This document shows, piece after piece, positions 1-9,302 of a DNA stretch of 64,000 nucleotides. Position 1 is the first letter of the stretch. The number at the start of each line of letters is the position of its first letter. The notes under the pieces were generated by a model. It made no database searches and was not told where the DNA came from. It saw only the letters and a list, made by a program, of their open reading frames with translations. The position numbers and the translations under genes are program-made. The DNA is from Cyanobacteria bacterium SZAS LIN-3 (GTDB taxonomy: Bacteria > Cyanobacteriota > Vampirovibrionia > Obscuribacterales > Obscuribacteraceae), in contig JAFEAV010000011.1 in the NCBI GenBank assembly GCA_018266215.1, positions 39,646 through 103,645 of the forward strand, given 5' to 3'.

Positions 1-322
1 ATTTGGCGTCCGGCCTGGTGAGGAGCAGGGCTGATATCGCCTTTCCGCCTGGGCCCGGCACGGCGAGTTCCTTGGCCTCGACTTTTACCTTGGCCGATGC
101 CATCTTCTCTTTCAGATCCGGCAGGTATTTTTTCCATTCGGTGTCTTGCATGGGGAAGAGCACGATTTTGTCGCGGATGCCCAGGACCAGGAACAGCCCG
201 ACCAGCGTGAAACAGAGCCAGAGATTGAAACAATATTGCAGAGCCGATCTGACCGTGACCTTTTTTCGCACCTTGGCTTTTTTGACCGGGGGCGTCTCTG
301 TTTCTGTTTCGGTTTCAGTCAT
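1..322 (-). CDS. Membrane-anchored alpha/beta-hydrolase-like protein (3' end cut by window edge)
   Basis: The reverse strand is open from an ATG at 322 to the window edge, so only about 107 N-terminal residues are visible. A strong ribosome site (GGAGGTTT) lies just before the ATG. The protein starts with an acidic Thr/Glu repeat (TETETETE), a basic stretch, and one hydrophobic helix at about residues 33-53. It then shows KIVLFP and a beta-rich segment ending in GGKAISALLLTRP. A TM helix followed by a 'lifxP' element and a strand pair is the usual entry to Bem46-type alpha/beta hydrolases, but the catalytic Ser, Asp and His would lie beyond the edge, so the family is an inference. It diverges from the TPR gene at 475. 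Confidence 0.6.
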   Translation of the reverse strand, partial: MTETETETETPPVKKAKVRKKVTVRSALQYCFNLWLCFTLVGLFLVLGIRDKIVLFPMQDTEWKKYLPDLKEKMASAKVKVEAKELAVPGPGGKAISALLLTRPDAK

Positions 323-474
323 TAAACCTCCAAAAACACCGGCTGGGTGGGCCGGGCGCGATGTGTCGATAGTTCCATCAAAGCATGGCAGCAACTTTTG
401 GCCACTTTTGTCGCAACGGTTTGCAAAGTGTTGGTTACAGGTAAGCTACACTAGAGTAGGCTTTATACGTCAAA

Positions 475-1836
475 ATGGGCATGAGACAGCGAGTAAGGTC
501 TGGGCCAGGGATTTCAAGCAGGGTTGCAAGCAGGATGGACACCGCACAGGAAAGTATAGGCTGGGAGACGTACCTGACCGCCGGTACCAAAGCCCTTTCC
601 TTAGGACGATATGACGACGCCGAGAAGCTTTTCCAGAAGGCTCTCATGGAGGCACGGCGCGAGCTTAACGAGCAGCAACCGGTCACGTCCCAGGCCGAAA
701 CCGGCCCCAATCCCATGCAGGTTGAAGGCGGACTGGCCAGGATTTCTGAAAATATGGGCGAGCTCTATCGCCTGCAGGGCCAGTTTAAGGATTCCGAGTC
801 CTTCTTTAAGCAGGCCCTGGACCTGAACGAAAAGGTTTATGGCGGCGGCAGCAAGCAGGTGGCCGAAGGGCTGGTCAAGCTGGGTGCCGTTTACCGGGCG
901 CAGGGCAAGTATTCCTCGGTCGAGCCCCTGCTGCGGCGGGCCCTGACTATTTATGAAAGCGAAGACCCGGACCTGCAGGATCCGCTGGAGCTGGCCTCCA
1001 TGCTGGAGACCCTGGCTGATTTCCTGCGCGCCCATGGTAAATATGGCCCGGCTGAGCCGCTTTTTCAAAGAGCTCTGGCCAAACGCGAATCGGTTCTGGG
1101 ACCGGACCATCCCAGCATCGGACCCAATCTATTTAACCTGGCCCTGCTCTATCACGCCGAGGGCAAATACAATCTGGCCGAGCCCCTATATGAGCGCGCC
1201 GTGCGCCTCTTTGAAGAATCCTGGGGGCTGGATCATCCCAGCGTCGCCACGGTAATTAACTATCAGGCCGAGCTTTACCGCATGCTGGGTGACTTCCCGC
1301 GCTCGGAGACCATTCACTGGCGGGCGCTAAAGATTCGCCAGAATGTCCTGGGTCTGCAACATCCCAGTACCGCTCAGACTTTGAGCAACCTGGCCCTGCT
1401 TTTCCATGTGCAGTGCAAATACGATCAAGCCGAGCCGCTTTATCAGAGTTTGCTCGAAATCCGCACCAAGGACTGGGGCCCCAAGCATATGCATGTGGCC
1501 GAGGTTCTGAATTCTCTGGCTGAGGTCTATCACGACCAGGGCAAATATGCCGAGGCGGAGCCGCTTTACTGGCGCGCGGTGGAGATCATTCAGGAGAGCA
1601 TGGGGCATGAGCACCCATCGGTGGCCAAGGCCCTGCGCCGTCTGGCGCAGCTCTATGAAGAGCAGGAAAATTTCTCCGAGGCAGACAGACTTTACCGCTG
1701 GGGCCTGGGTGTATCGGAAAAAGCCCTGGGCGCCGAGCATCCAGAAGTTACCGAATTGATAGAGCGCTATGCCGCCCTGCAGCGCAAGCTCATTTCGGAC
1801 GACGACGACACGACAGACATTCTCTGGCGCGAATAA
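475..1836 (+). CDS. Kinesin-light-chain-type TPR repeat protein
   Basis: The product has 453 residues and about nine 42-residue tetratricopeptide repeats of the kinesin-light-chain type, recognisable by recurring GKYxxAEPLxxRAL and LGxxHPSVAxxLxxLAxLY. Such repeats form a superhelical protein-binding scaffold; there is no catalytic domain. No signal peptide is visible, so a cytoplasmic adaptor role is likely. The tail is acidic (SDDDDTTD). The first 20 residues look non-conserved and lack a ribosome site, so Met21 (base 535) is an equally good start. The stop abuts the stop of the convergent FAD gene, with no terminator between them. Confidence 0.85.
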   Translation: MGMRQRVRSGPGISSRVASRMDTAQESIGWETYLTAGTKALSLGRYDDAEKLFQKALMEARRELNEQQPVTSQAETGPNPMQVEGGLARISENMGELYRLQGQFKDSESFFKQALDLNEKVYGGGSKQVAEGLVKLGAVYRAQGKYSSVEPLLRRALTIYESEDPDLQDPLELASMLETLADFLRAHGKYGPAEPLFQRALAKRESVLGPDHPSIGPNLFNLALLYHAEGKYNLAEPLYERAVRLFEESWGLDHPSVATVINYQAELYRMLGDFPRSETIHWRALKIRQNVLGLQHPSTAQTLSNLALLFHVQCKYDQAEPLYQSLLEIRTKDWGPKHMHVAEVLNSLAEVYHDQGKYAEAEPLYWRAVEIIQESMGHEHPSVAKALRRLAQLYEEQENFSEADRLYRWGLGVSEKALGAEHPEVTELIERYAALQRKLISDDDDTTDILWRE

Positions 1837-3273
1837 CTATTTAGCGACTGCCACTATCTTTGATGGCACTGCCGTTTTCAATTTTTGTCTGACGCCTTCG
1901 CCGGCGAGGATGCCGCTTGTCGCCGCCTGACCGACACCGCGGGTCCAGGAGCTGGAATCGCCCACGATAAACAGGTTGGGGACGTTTGTTTCCATGTTTT
2001 TGTTGACCGATATCGAGTCCGGATAGCTCTTGCATTCAGGGGCGTAGAGCAGGGTGGATTCACCGGCGACACCGGGGCAAATCTTGTCCAGGGCGTCGAG
2101 ATATTCGACGATGCCTTCCAGTATGCGGTGGGGATAGGCCAGGGAGATGTCGCCGCATTCGGCTTCCAGTGTCGGTTTGATCAAATTGTTGGTCAGGCTC
2201 TTTGTTCGTCTGCCTGCGCGCAGGTCGCCCAGTCGCTGCACCAGCGGGCCGCCGCCAGCGAGCATGTTGACGATTTTTGCAATCGTCTGCGAGTACATCT
2301 GCGGATCTTTGAAGGGGCGCGTGAAGGTCTTTGAGACAAGTACGGCGAAGTTATTGTTCTCCGACTTTTCGTACATTTTGCTGTGACCGTTGACGAGCAC
2401 ATACTCGCGGTGGTTTTCGGGCGTGACGAAACCTTTGGGATTGGAGCAAAAATTACGCACCACATCGTTGCTGTGCTTGCTCCTGTAATAGAGCTTGGGT
2501 TCGTAGAAGCGCTTATCGACTTCTTCCGTGAAGTACGAGGATGTCTCGACGCGGATGCCGATGTCGACCTGGCCGGGATAGATATCGAGGGCCTTGTAAA
2601 ACTCTTGCTGGGTGAGCCAGGCGGCACCACCGCGGCCGACCGAGATGATGCAGTAGTCAAAAATGTCTTCCTGCTCTTCGCCCGGTTTTCGGTAGCGGTC
2701 AAAAGTCAGGGCGAAATGCTCGGAGCGACGCGAAACCGAGAGGACTTTGCTGTCCCAGTGGAAAATGATGTTCGGCCCTTTGGCTTTGATTTCTTCCAGA
2801 ATGCTGGTATTGATGGCCGGGGCGTTATCCGAGCCGCAGTGCAAAAGTTCTTGATAGTGATAGACCATGCCGGCCATGGTGGCCCGCTTTTTGATCCATT
2901 CCAGGTCTTCCGCGTTTGGTTTGACCACGGGGATTTCGCAGGGAGCATGGGTGAGGATGGTGGAGCGCACTATGTCCAGGCGCTTTTGCAGCTCTTGCTC
3001 GCCGATAAGGTCGTAGAGGCGGCCGCCGATGACGGGGGAGGCCGACAAAATTACTTTGAAGTCATTCCAGCTGCCGGCTGACTGGCCCGGGGCACAGTAA
3101 CTGCAGGCCTTGGGCGGGCAGACTTCCAGCTTGCCCTGGTCGATGGGGCAGGCGTAGCGCTTCTCATACGTCGGTCCGACGTCAAAAACGTGTACTTCGA
3201 CATCCGCTCCGGCCAATTCCTTGAGGGCGAAGAGTCCAGAAGCACCAAGTCCGACGAGCGCGAGTTTTTGCAT
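1837..3273 (-). CDS. FAD-dependent oxidoreductase (COG2509-like)
   Basis: This 478-residue protein opens with a Rossmann dinucleotide motif (GLGASG, residues 8-13) and ends with a second FAD signature (FIVGDSSSWTRGVGQAA). Those are the hallmarks of the uncharacterised FAD-dependent dehydrogenase family COG2509. A cysteine cluster at about residues 42-62 (CPID, VCPPKACSYC) could bind a metal or Fe-S centre, or be redox-active. The sequence has no signal peptide. The substrate is unknown. It is a single gene, convergent with the TPR gene at 475 and followed upstream by an acyltransferase on the same strand with a 122-bp gap. Confidence 0.8.
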   Translation of the reverse strand: MQKLALVGLGASGLFALKELAGADVEVHVFDVGPTYEKRYACPIDQGKLEVCPPKACSYCAPGQSAGSWNDFKVILSASPVIGGRLYDLIGEQELQKRLDIVRSTILTHAPCEIPVVKPNAEDLEWIKKRATMAGMVYHYQELLHCGSDNAPAINTSILEEIKAKGPNIIFHWDSKVLSVSRRSEHFALTFDRYRKPGEEQEDIFDYCIISVGRGGAAWLTQQEFYKALDIYPGQVDIGIRVETSSYFTEEVDKRFYEPKLYYRSKHSNDVVRNFCSNPKGFVTPENHREYVLVNGHSKMYEKSENNNFAVLVSKTFTRPFKDPQMYSQTIAKIVNMLAGGGPLVQRLGDLRAGRRTKSLTNNLIKPTLEAECGDISLAYPHRILEGIVEYLDALDKICPGVAGESTLLYAPECKSYPDSISVNKNMETNVPNLFIVGDSSSWTRGVGQAATSGILAGEGVRQKLKTAVPSKIVAVAK

Positions 3274-3395
3274 AGACGCCTTTTCCAGTGGGCTCAGATT
3301 CGTTCGACAGGCCCGATCAGTGATATTACCACCGTTCAGGCCGGTTGCTAAGAGAAGATTGCAGGGCCTTCATGGAAGTTTTCTTAAGGAAACCC

Positions 3396-4706
3396 CTAAT
3401 TCAAATAGATGGGCTCGCGGGAATCGTCGAGTTTTTTCAGCATGCCGGAGATTTGGGCGGCTATTTCATCGGTCACTTTGGCGATAGTTTCTTTTTTGTG
3501 GGTCTTGTAGTCGGCGTAATGGACACTCAGGTCTATTGCTTCGCCCACGTCAATGAGGACCTGCCGCGGACCTTTGATGCTGGGTTCGCCGCCCAGGATT
3601 TCCATCTCCAGGCGTTCGGTCACTTCGGCGAAGCGCTCCTGGGTCATGCGCTCGGTGACATAACCGGCGTAGATGGAGATGAAATTCACCACTCGATTGA
3701 GGTCTTTGTAGTAGCCGCGGTAGATGCGTTCCTTTTCGTCGTGCACCTTTTTTTCGTAGGCCGAATAGGCCTTTTCGTCCTGGTAGATGAAGTCGTCGAT
3801 TTTATTGCGCAGTATTCGCACGCATTCAAGCTCTTTCGAACCTTTGGGCAATTCCACTTCCAGGCGCTTGGCCAGGCGCTCGAGGATGTGCATGCGCAGA
3901 GCTTTGACGTGCTCGTTCATGGTGGCGCCTTCGGCTGCTTTAAACTCATATTCGCGGTCCAGTGCCTGGAGCAATTTCTCGCAAATGGCATAGAGGCGCG
4001 GTTGAAACGCTGCTGTGGGATCGGCTTTCAATCCCATTTTTGACTCAAGGGTCTTGAGTGTTTCGCGCAGCGAGCTGCTGATGTCGTAGGGATAGGTGTA
4101 TTTTAGAGCCATGGGTTGTATGTAAATGGTCGCACCTTTAGGCTCATAGGCACTGGGTCCCAGCGGTTTGAGCGGGTCGTTCTCTTTGTGGCCGATTTCG
4201 CAACCGAGCACTTTTTCCAGATCGGTCAGGGCCCAAAAACTCAGTTGGGCTGCGCCTGACTCTAGAGGCATAAGAGTGTCGTTCTGGCGTGATATTTCGC
4301 CTTCGGGGAAGAGCACCAGCTTTTTTTTGCCTTCGACTAAAATGCGCCGAGTGGTCTTGAAGCTCTCTCTGTCAGCGGCTCCGCGCACGACCGAATAGCA
4401 GCCGGCGTGTTGCAACCACCAGCCGTTGATGCCGTGATCGTAATCAAAAACTTCGCGTGCTGCGACGAAGTTGAAATACTCTTCCGCTTCCCGGGAGAAG
4501 GCGAACATCACCTGCGGATCGTGGCGATTGGAGTGGTTCGGGCAGATCATCGCCCGTCTGCCTTTGAGCTTATTGAAGCGCTCCAGAGCACCTTTTTCTA
4601 TCTTGATTGTGGTATCGCCCAGGGTGAGCTTGAGATAGAGTGGGAAGTTGATTTTTGACCACCAGAGCAAAAATGGCCAGTCGAGCGGCGGTTTAAAATC
4701 AAGCAT
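3396..4706 (-). CDS. PlsC-like phospholipid/glycerolipid acyltransferase
   Basis: The 436-residue product carries the acyltransferase block I (NHSNRHDP, an HX4D motif near residue 57) and the block III motif LFPEGEISR. These are the catalytic and glycerol-phosphate-binding sites of the PlsC (LPLAT) superfamily, which moves acyl chains onto lysophosphatidate or related acceptors at the membrane. Typical PlsC proteins have about 250 residues. This one has an extra C-terminal half of roughly 200 residues, mostly charged and helical, with no motif I recognise. No clear TM helix is present apart from a hydrophobic N-terminal stretch. The acceptor cannot be read from the sequence. Confidence 0.8.
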   Translation of the reverse strand: MLDFKPPLDWPFLLWWSKINFPLYLKLTLGDTTIKIEKGALERFNKLKGRRAMICPNHSNRHDPQVMFAFSREAEEYFNFVAAREVFDYDHGINGWWLQHAGCYSVVRGAADRESFKTTRRILVEGKKKLVLFPEGEISRQNDTLMPLESGAAQLSFWALTDLEKVLGCEIGHKENDPLKPLGPSAYEPKGATIYIQPMALKYTYPYDISSSLRETLKTLESKMGLKADPTAAFQPRLYAICEKLLQALDREYEFKAAEGATMNEHVKALRMHILERLAKRLEVELPKGSKELECVRILRNKIDDFIYQDEKAYSAYEKKVHDEKERIYRGYYKDLNRVVNFISIYAGYVTERMTQERFAEVTERLEMEILGGEPSIKGPRQVLIDVGEAIDLSVHYADYKTHKKETIAKVTDEIAAQISGMLKKLDDSREPIYLN

Positions 4707-4771
4707 GGGTTTGTCTCTCAGGTAATTGTGAGCGGCTTTTCACCCACAGTATAACCACTTAAAAACCCAAT

Positions 4772-5452
4772 CTATTTGATTGAAGCAAAGTGGTAGCCCA
4801 TCTCTTTGACCCGGCTGATAATTATTTCGGTTGCTTCCAGGCACTGGTCGGCAATGTCATGACCTTCGTGCATGACAATCAACTGGGCGGTGGGCAGCCT
4901 TTTCATGATGTGATTGACGACGGCGTCCGCACCAATATTGCGCCAGTCCTGGGTGACTGCGCCCCAGTAGACCGGCGACATGCGCCGTGTTTCCAGCAGT
5001 TTTGCGCCTCGGGCATCGATGATGCCGTAGGGAGGCCGGAAGAGATGCGCTTTTTCTCCGATGATGGACTCGATTAAGTCATTGGTGCGGTCTATCTCGA
5101 CGGCCATGCGGGCCCGGCTGAGGCCGGGCATAAAAGGATGGCTGTAGCTGTGATTGCCCACCGTATGGCCGGCGTCGAAGACCAGTTTCACCAGCTCAGG
5201 ATGACGCGCAATATTTTCACCAATAAAAAAGAAGGTAGCTTTGATACCTTCCTTATCGAGTAAATTCACCAGTCGTTCTGTTGTATGCGGGTTGGGGCCG
5301 TCATCGTAGGTCAAATTGAGGGTCTTGCCTTCGGCCGGTTGCGCTATGCGTCTGGCGGTTTTTGCCCAGTAGCCGCCGGGTAAGATCGGTCTGGCCAGGT
5401 TGGTCAAAAAATGTATGCTCATATTGTGCAGACGAGGTTCGGGTTCAGGCAC
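4772..5452 (-). CDS. Polysaccharide deacetylase (NodB domain)
   Basis: The 226-residue protein is almost entirely one NodB homology domain. Motif 1 is LTYDDGPNP, with the catalytic base and a metal Asp. Motif 2 is GNHSYSHP, with the two metal-binding His. Motif 3 is FRPPYG, and a late LIVMHEGHD supplies the last His. Such enzymes remove N-acetyl groups from peptidoglycan, chitin oligomers or exopolysaccharide. The GTG start used here overlaps the end of the upstream gene by 8 bases (translational coupling). An ATG ten codons later (MSIHFLTN) is an alternative. No convincing signal peptide follows either start. Confidence 0.85.
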   Translation of the reverse strand: MPEPEPRLHNMSIHFLTNLARPILPGGYWAKTARRIAQPAEGKTLNLTYDDGPNPHTTERLVNLLDKEGIKATFFFIGENIARHPELVKLVFDAGHTVGNHSYSHPFMPGLSRARMAVEIDRTNDLIESIIGEKAHLFRPPYGIIDARGAKLLETRRMSPVYWGAVTQDWRNIGADAVVNHIMKRLPTAQLIVMHEGHDIADQCLEATEIIISRVKEMGYHFASIK

Positions 5453-6275
5453 GGGCCGTCTCCTCCGCTTCCGCTATTTTGGTCGCGCTCTGGATCAGTG
5501 AATGGATAGCGCGCCTGGCCCGGTCACCGACTTCGGGGGAGCGTCTCTGGGCGATTGATTCTATAGCGCTGGCAAAGGCATAAAAGCGCTCGATGGAAAG
5601 ATGCGTGGCTTTGGGATGAGGCAGCAGGCTGCGCAAATAGCCGCGCAGATTGTTGGCTTCTTTTTCAGAAATTGGATTGAGCAGGTCCAGAAGTCCTTTT
5701 AACGACTTGATCGAGACCAGCGGCCGTTGGTAGGAAAGCACACCCCGCGAAAGGGCGCGGTGAATGAGCACGCATTCCTTGAGCGGAGCTTTTTTGTCCT
5801 TTTCGCCCTTTGGCAGAGTTTCAAGATCCGCTTGCCAGGCGCCAAAGTCCTGCAGTATGTGCAGCACCGAGGCGGAGGTGCGACCCATGGTACTGTTGAC
5901 CGGCAAAAGGCCGTAGATAAACGGACGCGATTCGCATTTGTCGACGTCTTTGGAAACGTTGAGCATGACCGAGGCAATGTTGCTGGAGCGCACGATGATT
6001 GCGTTTTCGTTGACTTGATTTATGCGCCCGGGCGCGAAGCTCACCTCTTTGATGGCAAACTCCTGGCACAGCAGCATGTCCAGCACGCCGTCGCCGACAA
6101 TGGCGCCAAATTCCGCTGTGGCAATATTACCGGCGATAAAGTAGATGGAGACTTCGGGAAGTTGACGGCCGAAGCGGATGGTAAGCACTCCCGTCACCCG
6201 TTCCAGGCTGAGGAACTGCATCACATTGAAGATGGTGCCTTCTCGGACGGATGTTATGTGAAAGCTGATGCCCAC
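5445..6275 (-). CDS. DUF4388-like (PATAN-type) regulatory protein
   Basis: This is a 276-residue protein with a GTG start. Its N-terminal 90 residues (EGTIFNVMQFLSLERVTGVL, then an IYFIAGNIATAEFG strand-loop and a GDGVLDMLL helix) match the pattern of DUF4388/PATAN domains, which occur in response regulators and gliding or phototaxis proteins and are thought to mediate protein contacts. The C-terminal two thirds is helical and basic with no recognised motif. It overlaps the deacetylase gene and is probably co-transcribed with it. The exact role is unknown. Confidence 0.65.
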   Translation of the reverse strand: MGISFHITSVREGTIFNVMQFLSLERVTGVLTIRFGRQLPEVSIYFIAGNIATAEFGAIVGDGVLDMLLCQEFAIKEVSFAPGRINQVNENAIIVRSSNIASVMLNVSKDVDKCESRPFIYGLLPVNSTMGRTSASVLHILQDFGAWQADLETLPKGEKDKKAPLKECVLIHRALSRGVLSYQRPLVSIKSLKGLLDLLNPISEKEANNLRGYLRSLLPHPKATHLSIERFYAFASAIESIAQRRSPEVGDRARRAIHSLIQSATKIAEAEETARA

Positions 6276-6316
6276 TGACTGCCTCGAACCTGCCGGTCGC
6301 TAAGCTTGATTATATT

Positions 6317-7930
6317 CTAAATAGTTTTAAGCGCCCCGGTTCTTTCGTTGAGAGCCTTGGCCACTTCCAGTCGGTCGTCGAAGTCAATGGTCTTGGTGCC
6401 CAGTATCTGATATGTCTCGTGGCCTTTGCCGGCTACGACGACAACGTCTTGCGGTGAAGCCGCCATCACTGTCTGTTGAATGGCCCTGGCGCGGTCGGCT
6501 TCGACAGTTACTTTTTTCAGGTTTCTGATGCCGGTGAGGATGTCGGCGATGATTTGATCCGGCAGTTCGGTGCGCGGATTGTCCGAGGTGATTACTACTT
6601 TGTCCGCCAGATCTTCGGCTATGCGACCCATCTGCGGGCGCTTGGTGCTGTCGCGATCGCCGCCGCAGCCAAACACAGCTACCAGTTTGCCGCCGACAGG
6701 CACGAGAGCCCGGGCGGTTTTGAGGACATTATCGAGACCGTCGGGGGTGTGGGCGTAGTCGACGATGCATAGAGGTGCCATGACCTGGCCGCTCGATGCC
6801 GGCACTACTTCGAAGCGTCCGGATACTCCGGCAAAGTCGTTCAGGGCCTGGGCGACGGTTTCCTTGCTCAGGCCTTCGCCCATGCAAACAGCCATGGCGG
6901 CCATGACGTTGTAGATATTAAACTTGCCGGAGAGTCTGGTGCTGAAATCAATGACACCACCGGGAGTGGCAAGCTTCAGTTTAGTGCCGCTAAAGTCAAA
7001 TTGCGATTCGAGCACATGGAAGTGTGCTTTGGGATTATCAAAGCTATAGGTGAACAGCTCCAGGTCGGAGGTCTTGGGCACGGCTGCGATAAACTTGGGA
7101 GCCAGTTCGTCATCAAGGTTGATGACGGCGGTGCGTTTGCCCTCGCCTTCGGCCAGCATTTCAAATAGTATGCGCTTCGACTGCCAGTAATGCTCCATCG
7201 TATTGTGGAAGTCCAGATGGTCCTGGCTGATATTGGTCAGGCAGGCGCTGGCGAAGCGAGTGCCGAAGACTCTTTTCAGTGCCAGGGCGTGGCTTGATAC
7301 TTCCATGGCGGCATGGGTTACGCCGCGGTTGACCATGGTAGCCAGCAGGCCCTGCAAGTCGGAAGCCTGCGGGGTTGTGTGTTTGACGTCTATGTATTGA
7401 CTCTTTGTGCCCTGGTCTTTATCGCCGGGGATGCGCGCACCGAGGGTGCCTATCAGACCGGCCTTGTGACCGCCTTCACCGAGGATGTGCTCGATCAGGT
7501 GGGTGGTGGTGGTTTTGCCGTTGGTGCCGGTGACGCCCAGCAGTCTCAGTTTGTGACTGGGATAATCGAAGAAGGCCTCGGCCAGCACAGCCATAGCCGC
7601 GCGTACATCCGAGACGACCAGCAGGGGCACGTCGTAGGGGCCGCTCTGTTTTTGCGAAACGACGGCGGCGGCGCCGCGCTTGATTGCTTCGGCGATGAAT
7701 TCATTGCCGTCGACTTTTTGTCCTTCGATGGAGACAAAAATGTCGCCGGGCTCGACCGTGCGGGAGTCGTAGGAGATGCCCGCAATCGATACGGGCTTCA
7801 TCGGTGCTTCCGGATCTTCGCCTCGGGCGGGCTCGGTTCGAAGAGCAAAAGCTGCCCCGCGGTTGCGGTGCAGCTCACTCAAAAGTAGATTCAGGTCCTT
7901 AGCGGCCGGTTTATCAAACTGGATAGACAC
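6317..7930 (-). CDS. murE: UDP-MurNAc-L-Ala-D-Glu:meso-DAP ligase (MurE)
   Basis: MurE adds the third amino acid to the peptidoglycan stem peptide in the cytoplasm. The Mur-ligase ATP loop ([14 protein letters not shown]) lies near residue 130. The substrate loop DNPRTE near residue 448 is the signature of meso-diaminopimelate rather than lysine specificity. I place the start at GTG 7930, because the protein then begins with the family's usual DLNLLLSEL helix and overlaps rpmA by only 17 bases; the longest reading frame starts at 7960. It gives 537 residues, slightly longer than usual owing to a loop near residue 35. It is coupled to the ribosomal protein genes upstream. Confidence 0.93.
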   Translation of the reverse strand: MSIQFDKPAAKDLNLLLSELHRNRGAAFALRTEPARGEDPEAPMKPVSIAGISYDSRTVEPGDIFVSIEGQKVDGNEFIAEAIKRGAAAVVSQKQSGPYDVPLLVVSDVRAAMAVLAEAFFDYPSHKLRLLGVTGTNGKTTTTHLIEHILGEGGHKAGLIGTLGARIPGDKDQGTKSQYIDVKHTTPQASDLQGLLATMVNRGVTHAAMEVSSHALALKRVFGTRFASACLTNISQDHLDFHNTMEHYWQSKRILFEMLAEGEGKRTAVINLDDELAPKFIAAVPKTSDLELFTYSFDNPKAHFHVLESQFDFSGTKLKLATPGGVIDFSTRLSGKFNIYNVMAAMAVCMGEGLSKETVAQALNDFAGVSGRFEVVPASSGQVMAPLCIVDYAHTPDGLDNVLKTARALVPVGGKLVAVFGCGGDRDSTKRPQMGRIAEDLADKVVITSDNPRTELPDQIIADILTGIRNLKKVTVEADRARAIQQTVMAASPQDVVVVAGKGHETYQILGTKTIDFDDRLEVAKALNERTGALKTI

Positions 7931-8165
7931 TGACCAATTTGCGTCCTCTAGACATTTCAAATTTGACCAGTCCGACTGCTACGGCAAAAAGGGTGTCGTC
8001 GGAACCCTTCATGACGTTCTTACCTGGGTGGATTTGCGTGCCGCGCTGTCTGACAATGATATTGCCGGGTACTACGGATGCGCCACCATAGACTTTTACA
8101 CCTAGACGCTTAGGTTGGCTGTCTCTGCCGTTTCTAGTAGAGCCTGCGCCCTTCTTATGTGCCAC
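7914..8165 (-). CDS. rpmA: 50S ribosomal protein L27
   Basis: The 83-residue product starts [16 protein letters not shown] and continues [11 protein letters not shown], the invariant L27 N terminus. The N-terminal tail reaches the peptidyl-transferase centre in the large subunit. There is no N-terminal extension of the kind cleaved by Prp protease in Firmicutes. It follows rplU by about 54 bp, the standard L21-L27 pair, and its 3' end overlaps the start of murE. Confidence 0.97.
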   Translation of the reverse strand: MAHKKGAGSTRNGRDSQPKRLGVKVYGGASVVPGNIIVRQRGTQIHPGKNVMKGSDDTLFAVAVGLVKFEMSRGRKLVSVYPV

Positions 8166-8219
8166 TGTACCTAACTCCTTGAATCGCTTTCAATATCGAC
8201 TATAACCGCTTTTTCCAAA

Positions 8220-8696
8220 TTAGGCTTTGGCGGCTTTAGCTTCCTTTTTAACTGCCGGTTTGGTTTCTTTCTTGGCTTCGGCCTTTGCTGCTTTGGGCTC
8301 TTTGGCTTCCTTGGCGGCTGCTTCGGCTTTGGCTACTACTTTGCCGTCCAGTTCAATCGCGTCGATGAAAACGCGGGTGAATTGCGAGCGGTGACCCTGC
8401 TTCTTGCGGGTGCCTTTCTTGGGCTTCATGTGATAAACGATGATTTTGGTTGCTTTGATGCTTGATTGCATGCGGCCGTGGACTTCGTTTACTTCCAGTT
8501 TGGAAATAACCTTACCTGTGACGACGGCGCCTTTGACATATGGCTGACCAACTGTCGCTTTGTCGCCGTCCACCAACATGAGCACACGATCAAATTTGTG
8601 TACCGCACCCTCGTCCTCGCCGGTCATATCGATATCGATAAAACGGCCGGGTACAAGCTCAAATTGCCTACCTGAGGATTCAACTATCGCGAACAT
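8220..8696 (-). CDS. rplU: 50S ribosomal protein L21 with Ala/Lys/Glu-rich tail
   Basis: The first 105 residues (MFAIVESSGRQFELVPG, then VDGDKATVGQP and MKPKKGTRKKQGHRSQFT) are a complete L21. A C-terminal extension of about 50 residues follows, made almost only of Ala, Lys, Glu and Pro (KAEAAAKEAKEPKAAKAEA). Such a tail is not part of the L21 fold and is probably disordered. The start is the ATG at 8696, because a ribosome site (TTGGAG) sits seven bases before it; the longer reading frame would begin at the TTG inside that ribosome site. It is the first gene of an rplU-rpmA-murE unit. Confidence 0.95.
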   Translation of the reverse strand: MFAIVESSGRQFELVPGRFIDIDMTGEDEGAVHKFDRVLMLVDGDKATVGQPYVKGAVVTGKVISKLEVNEVHGRMQSSIKATKIIVYHMKPKKGTRKKQGHRSQFTRVFIDAIELDGKVVAKAEAAAKEAKEPKAAKAEAKKETKPAVKKEAKAAKA

Positions 8697-8730
8697 TTTC
8701 GTCTCCAACGTCTTCTTTTAATGTTGCTGC

Positions 8731-8756
8731 TGTGGTTTCACCGGAGCGAAACCACA
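8731..8756 (-). promoter_or_regulatory. Leader hairpin upstream of rplU
   Basis: A perfect 9-bp inverted repeat (TGTGGTTTC / GAAACCACA, loop of 8) sits in the roughly 95-nt leader between the promoter and the rplU start. A second GC-rich stem-like stretch (GCCCGCTC...) lies just upstream. Leaders of ribosomal protein operons often fold for autoregulation, so this is a candidate L21-binding element. That function is an inference. Confidence 0.5.
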
Positions 8757-8799
8757 AAACCCGCGCGGCCCGTTGCTAAGAGCGGGCGAGCGAAAAGGA

Positions 8800-8828
8800 A
8801 TAGTACCAAAAGCTATCTTAAGGGTCAA
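8800..8828 (-). promoter_or_regulatory. Sigma-70-type promoter of rplU-rpmA-murE
   Basis: On the reverse strand TTGACC (8828-8823), a 17-bp spacer and TACTAT (8805-8800) form a near-consensus promoter. Transcription would start near 8793, giving a leader of about 95 nt before rplU. The remainder of the gap up to 9006 shows no other convincing feature. Confidence 0.75.
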
Positions 8829-9006
8829 ACTTGGCAGGACAAAAGGAGCCATATTTTGCAACGTTCCCGGCTTTTACAGCGGCGGCGGGCCTTCCGATCA
8901 GGTTAATTTCAGCTCAGCAAACCCGGTATGGACCCCAAGTCTGTGCGATTCGGGCCAATAATATTCTCAAGAGCAACTCTTGTATTGCAGGGAGCCGGGA
9001 GGGTTT

Positions 9007-9204
9007 ATGTCGGACGCGGTGAATGAAGCTGAGCTGGGCCGCAGCAAGTACAGCACTACCCCGAAAGAGCATCTGTACCATTTGCTTACGATCGGCTGGG
9101 AGCCCAACAGCCCCCTGATCGTCAAGTACGTGGCCGAGAACGGCCTGACCAAGGACCTGAATGACTGGCTGGCCATCAATAAAGTGGCGACCCCGGGCAA
9201 ATAG
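9007..9204 (+). CDS. Small hypothetical protein (65 aa)
   Basis: The ATG at 9007 is preceded by a good ribosome site (GGGAGGG), which supports real translation. The 65-residue product (MSDAVNEAELGRSKYS..., ending KVATPGK) is soluble, has no signal peptide or cysteines, and contains a helical segment SPLIVKYVAENGLTKDLNDW. I do not recognise the family. It stands alone between the divergent rplU promoter and the peroxiredoxin gene. Confidence 0.65.
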   Translation: MSDAVNEAELGRSKYSTTPKEHLYHLLTIGWEPNSPLIVKYVAENGLTKDLNDWLAINKVATPGK

Positions 9205-9211
9205 GCCGGCC

Positions 9212-9246
9212 AAGATTCTCCGCAAAGATTCTCCGCAAAGATTCTC
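9212..9246. repeat. Short 13-bp tandem repeat
   Basis: The unit AAGATTCTCCGCA occurs twice exactly (9212-9224, 9225-9237) followed by nine bases of a third copy. It lies just after the stop of the small gene. A microsatellite-like array; no function is evident. Confidence 0.8.
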
Positions 9247-9302
9247 AATGTATTACATTGATTGAATTAGCCGATTCCCTGGCCTTTGCAGGTAACGACT
9301 AA

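Noticed and set aside
3..614. 203-residue forward frame at the left edge
   Set aside because: Overlaps both the reverse-strand hydrolase-like gene and the TPR gene; Ser/Arg-rich, no domain.
9212..9246. CRISPR-like array
   Set aside because: The copies touch each other with no spacers and are only 13 bp long.
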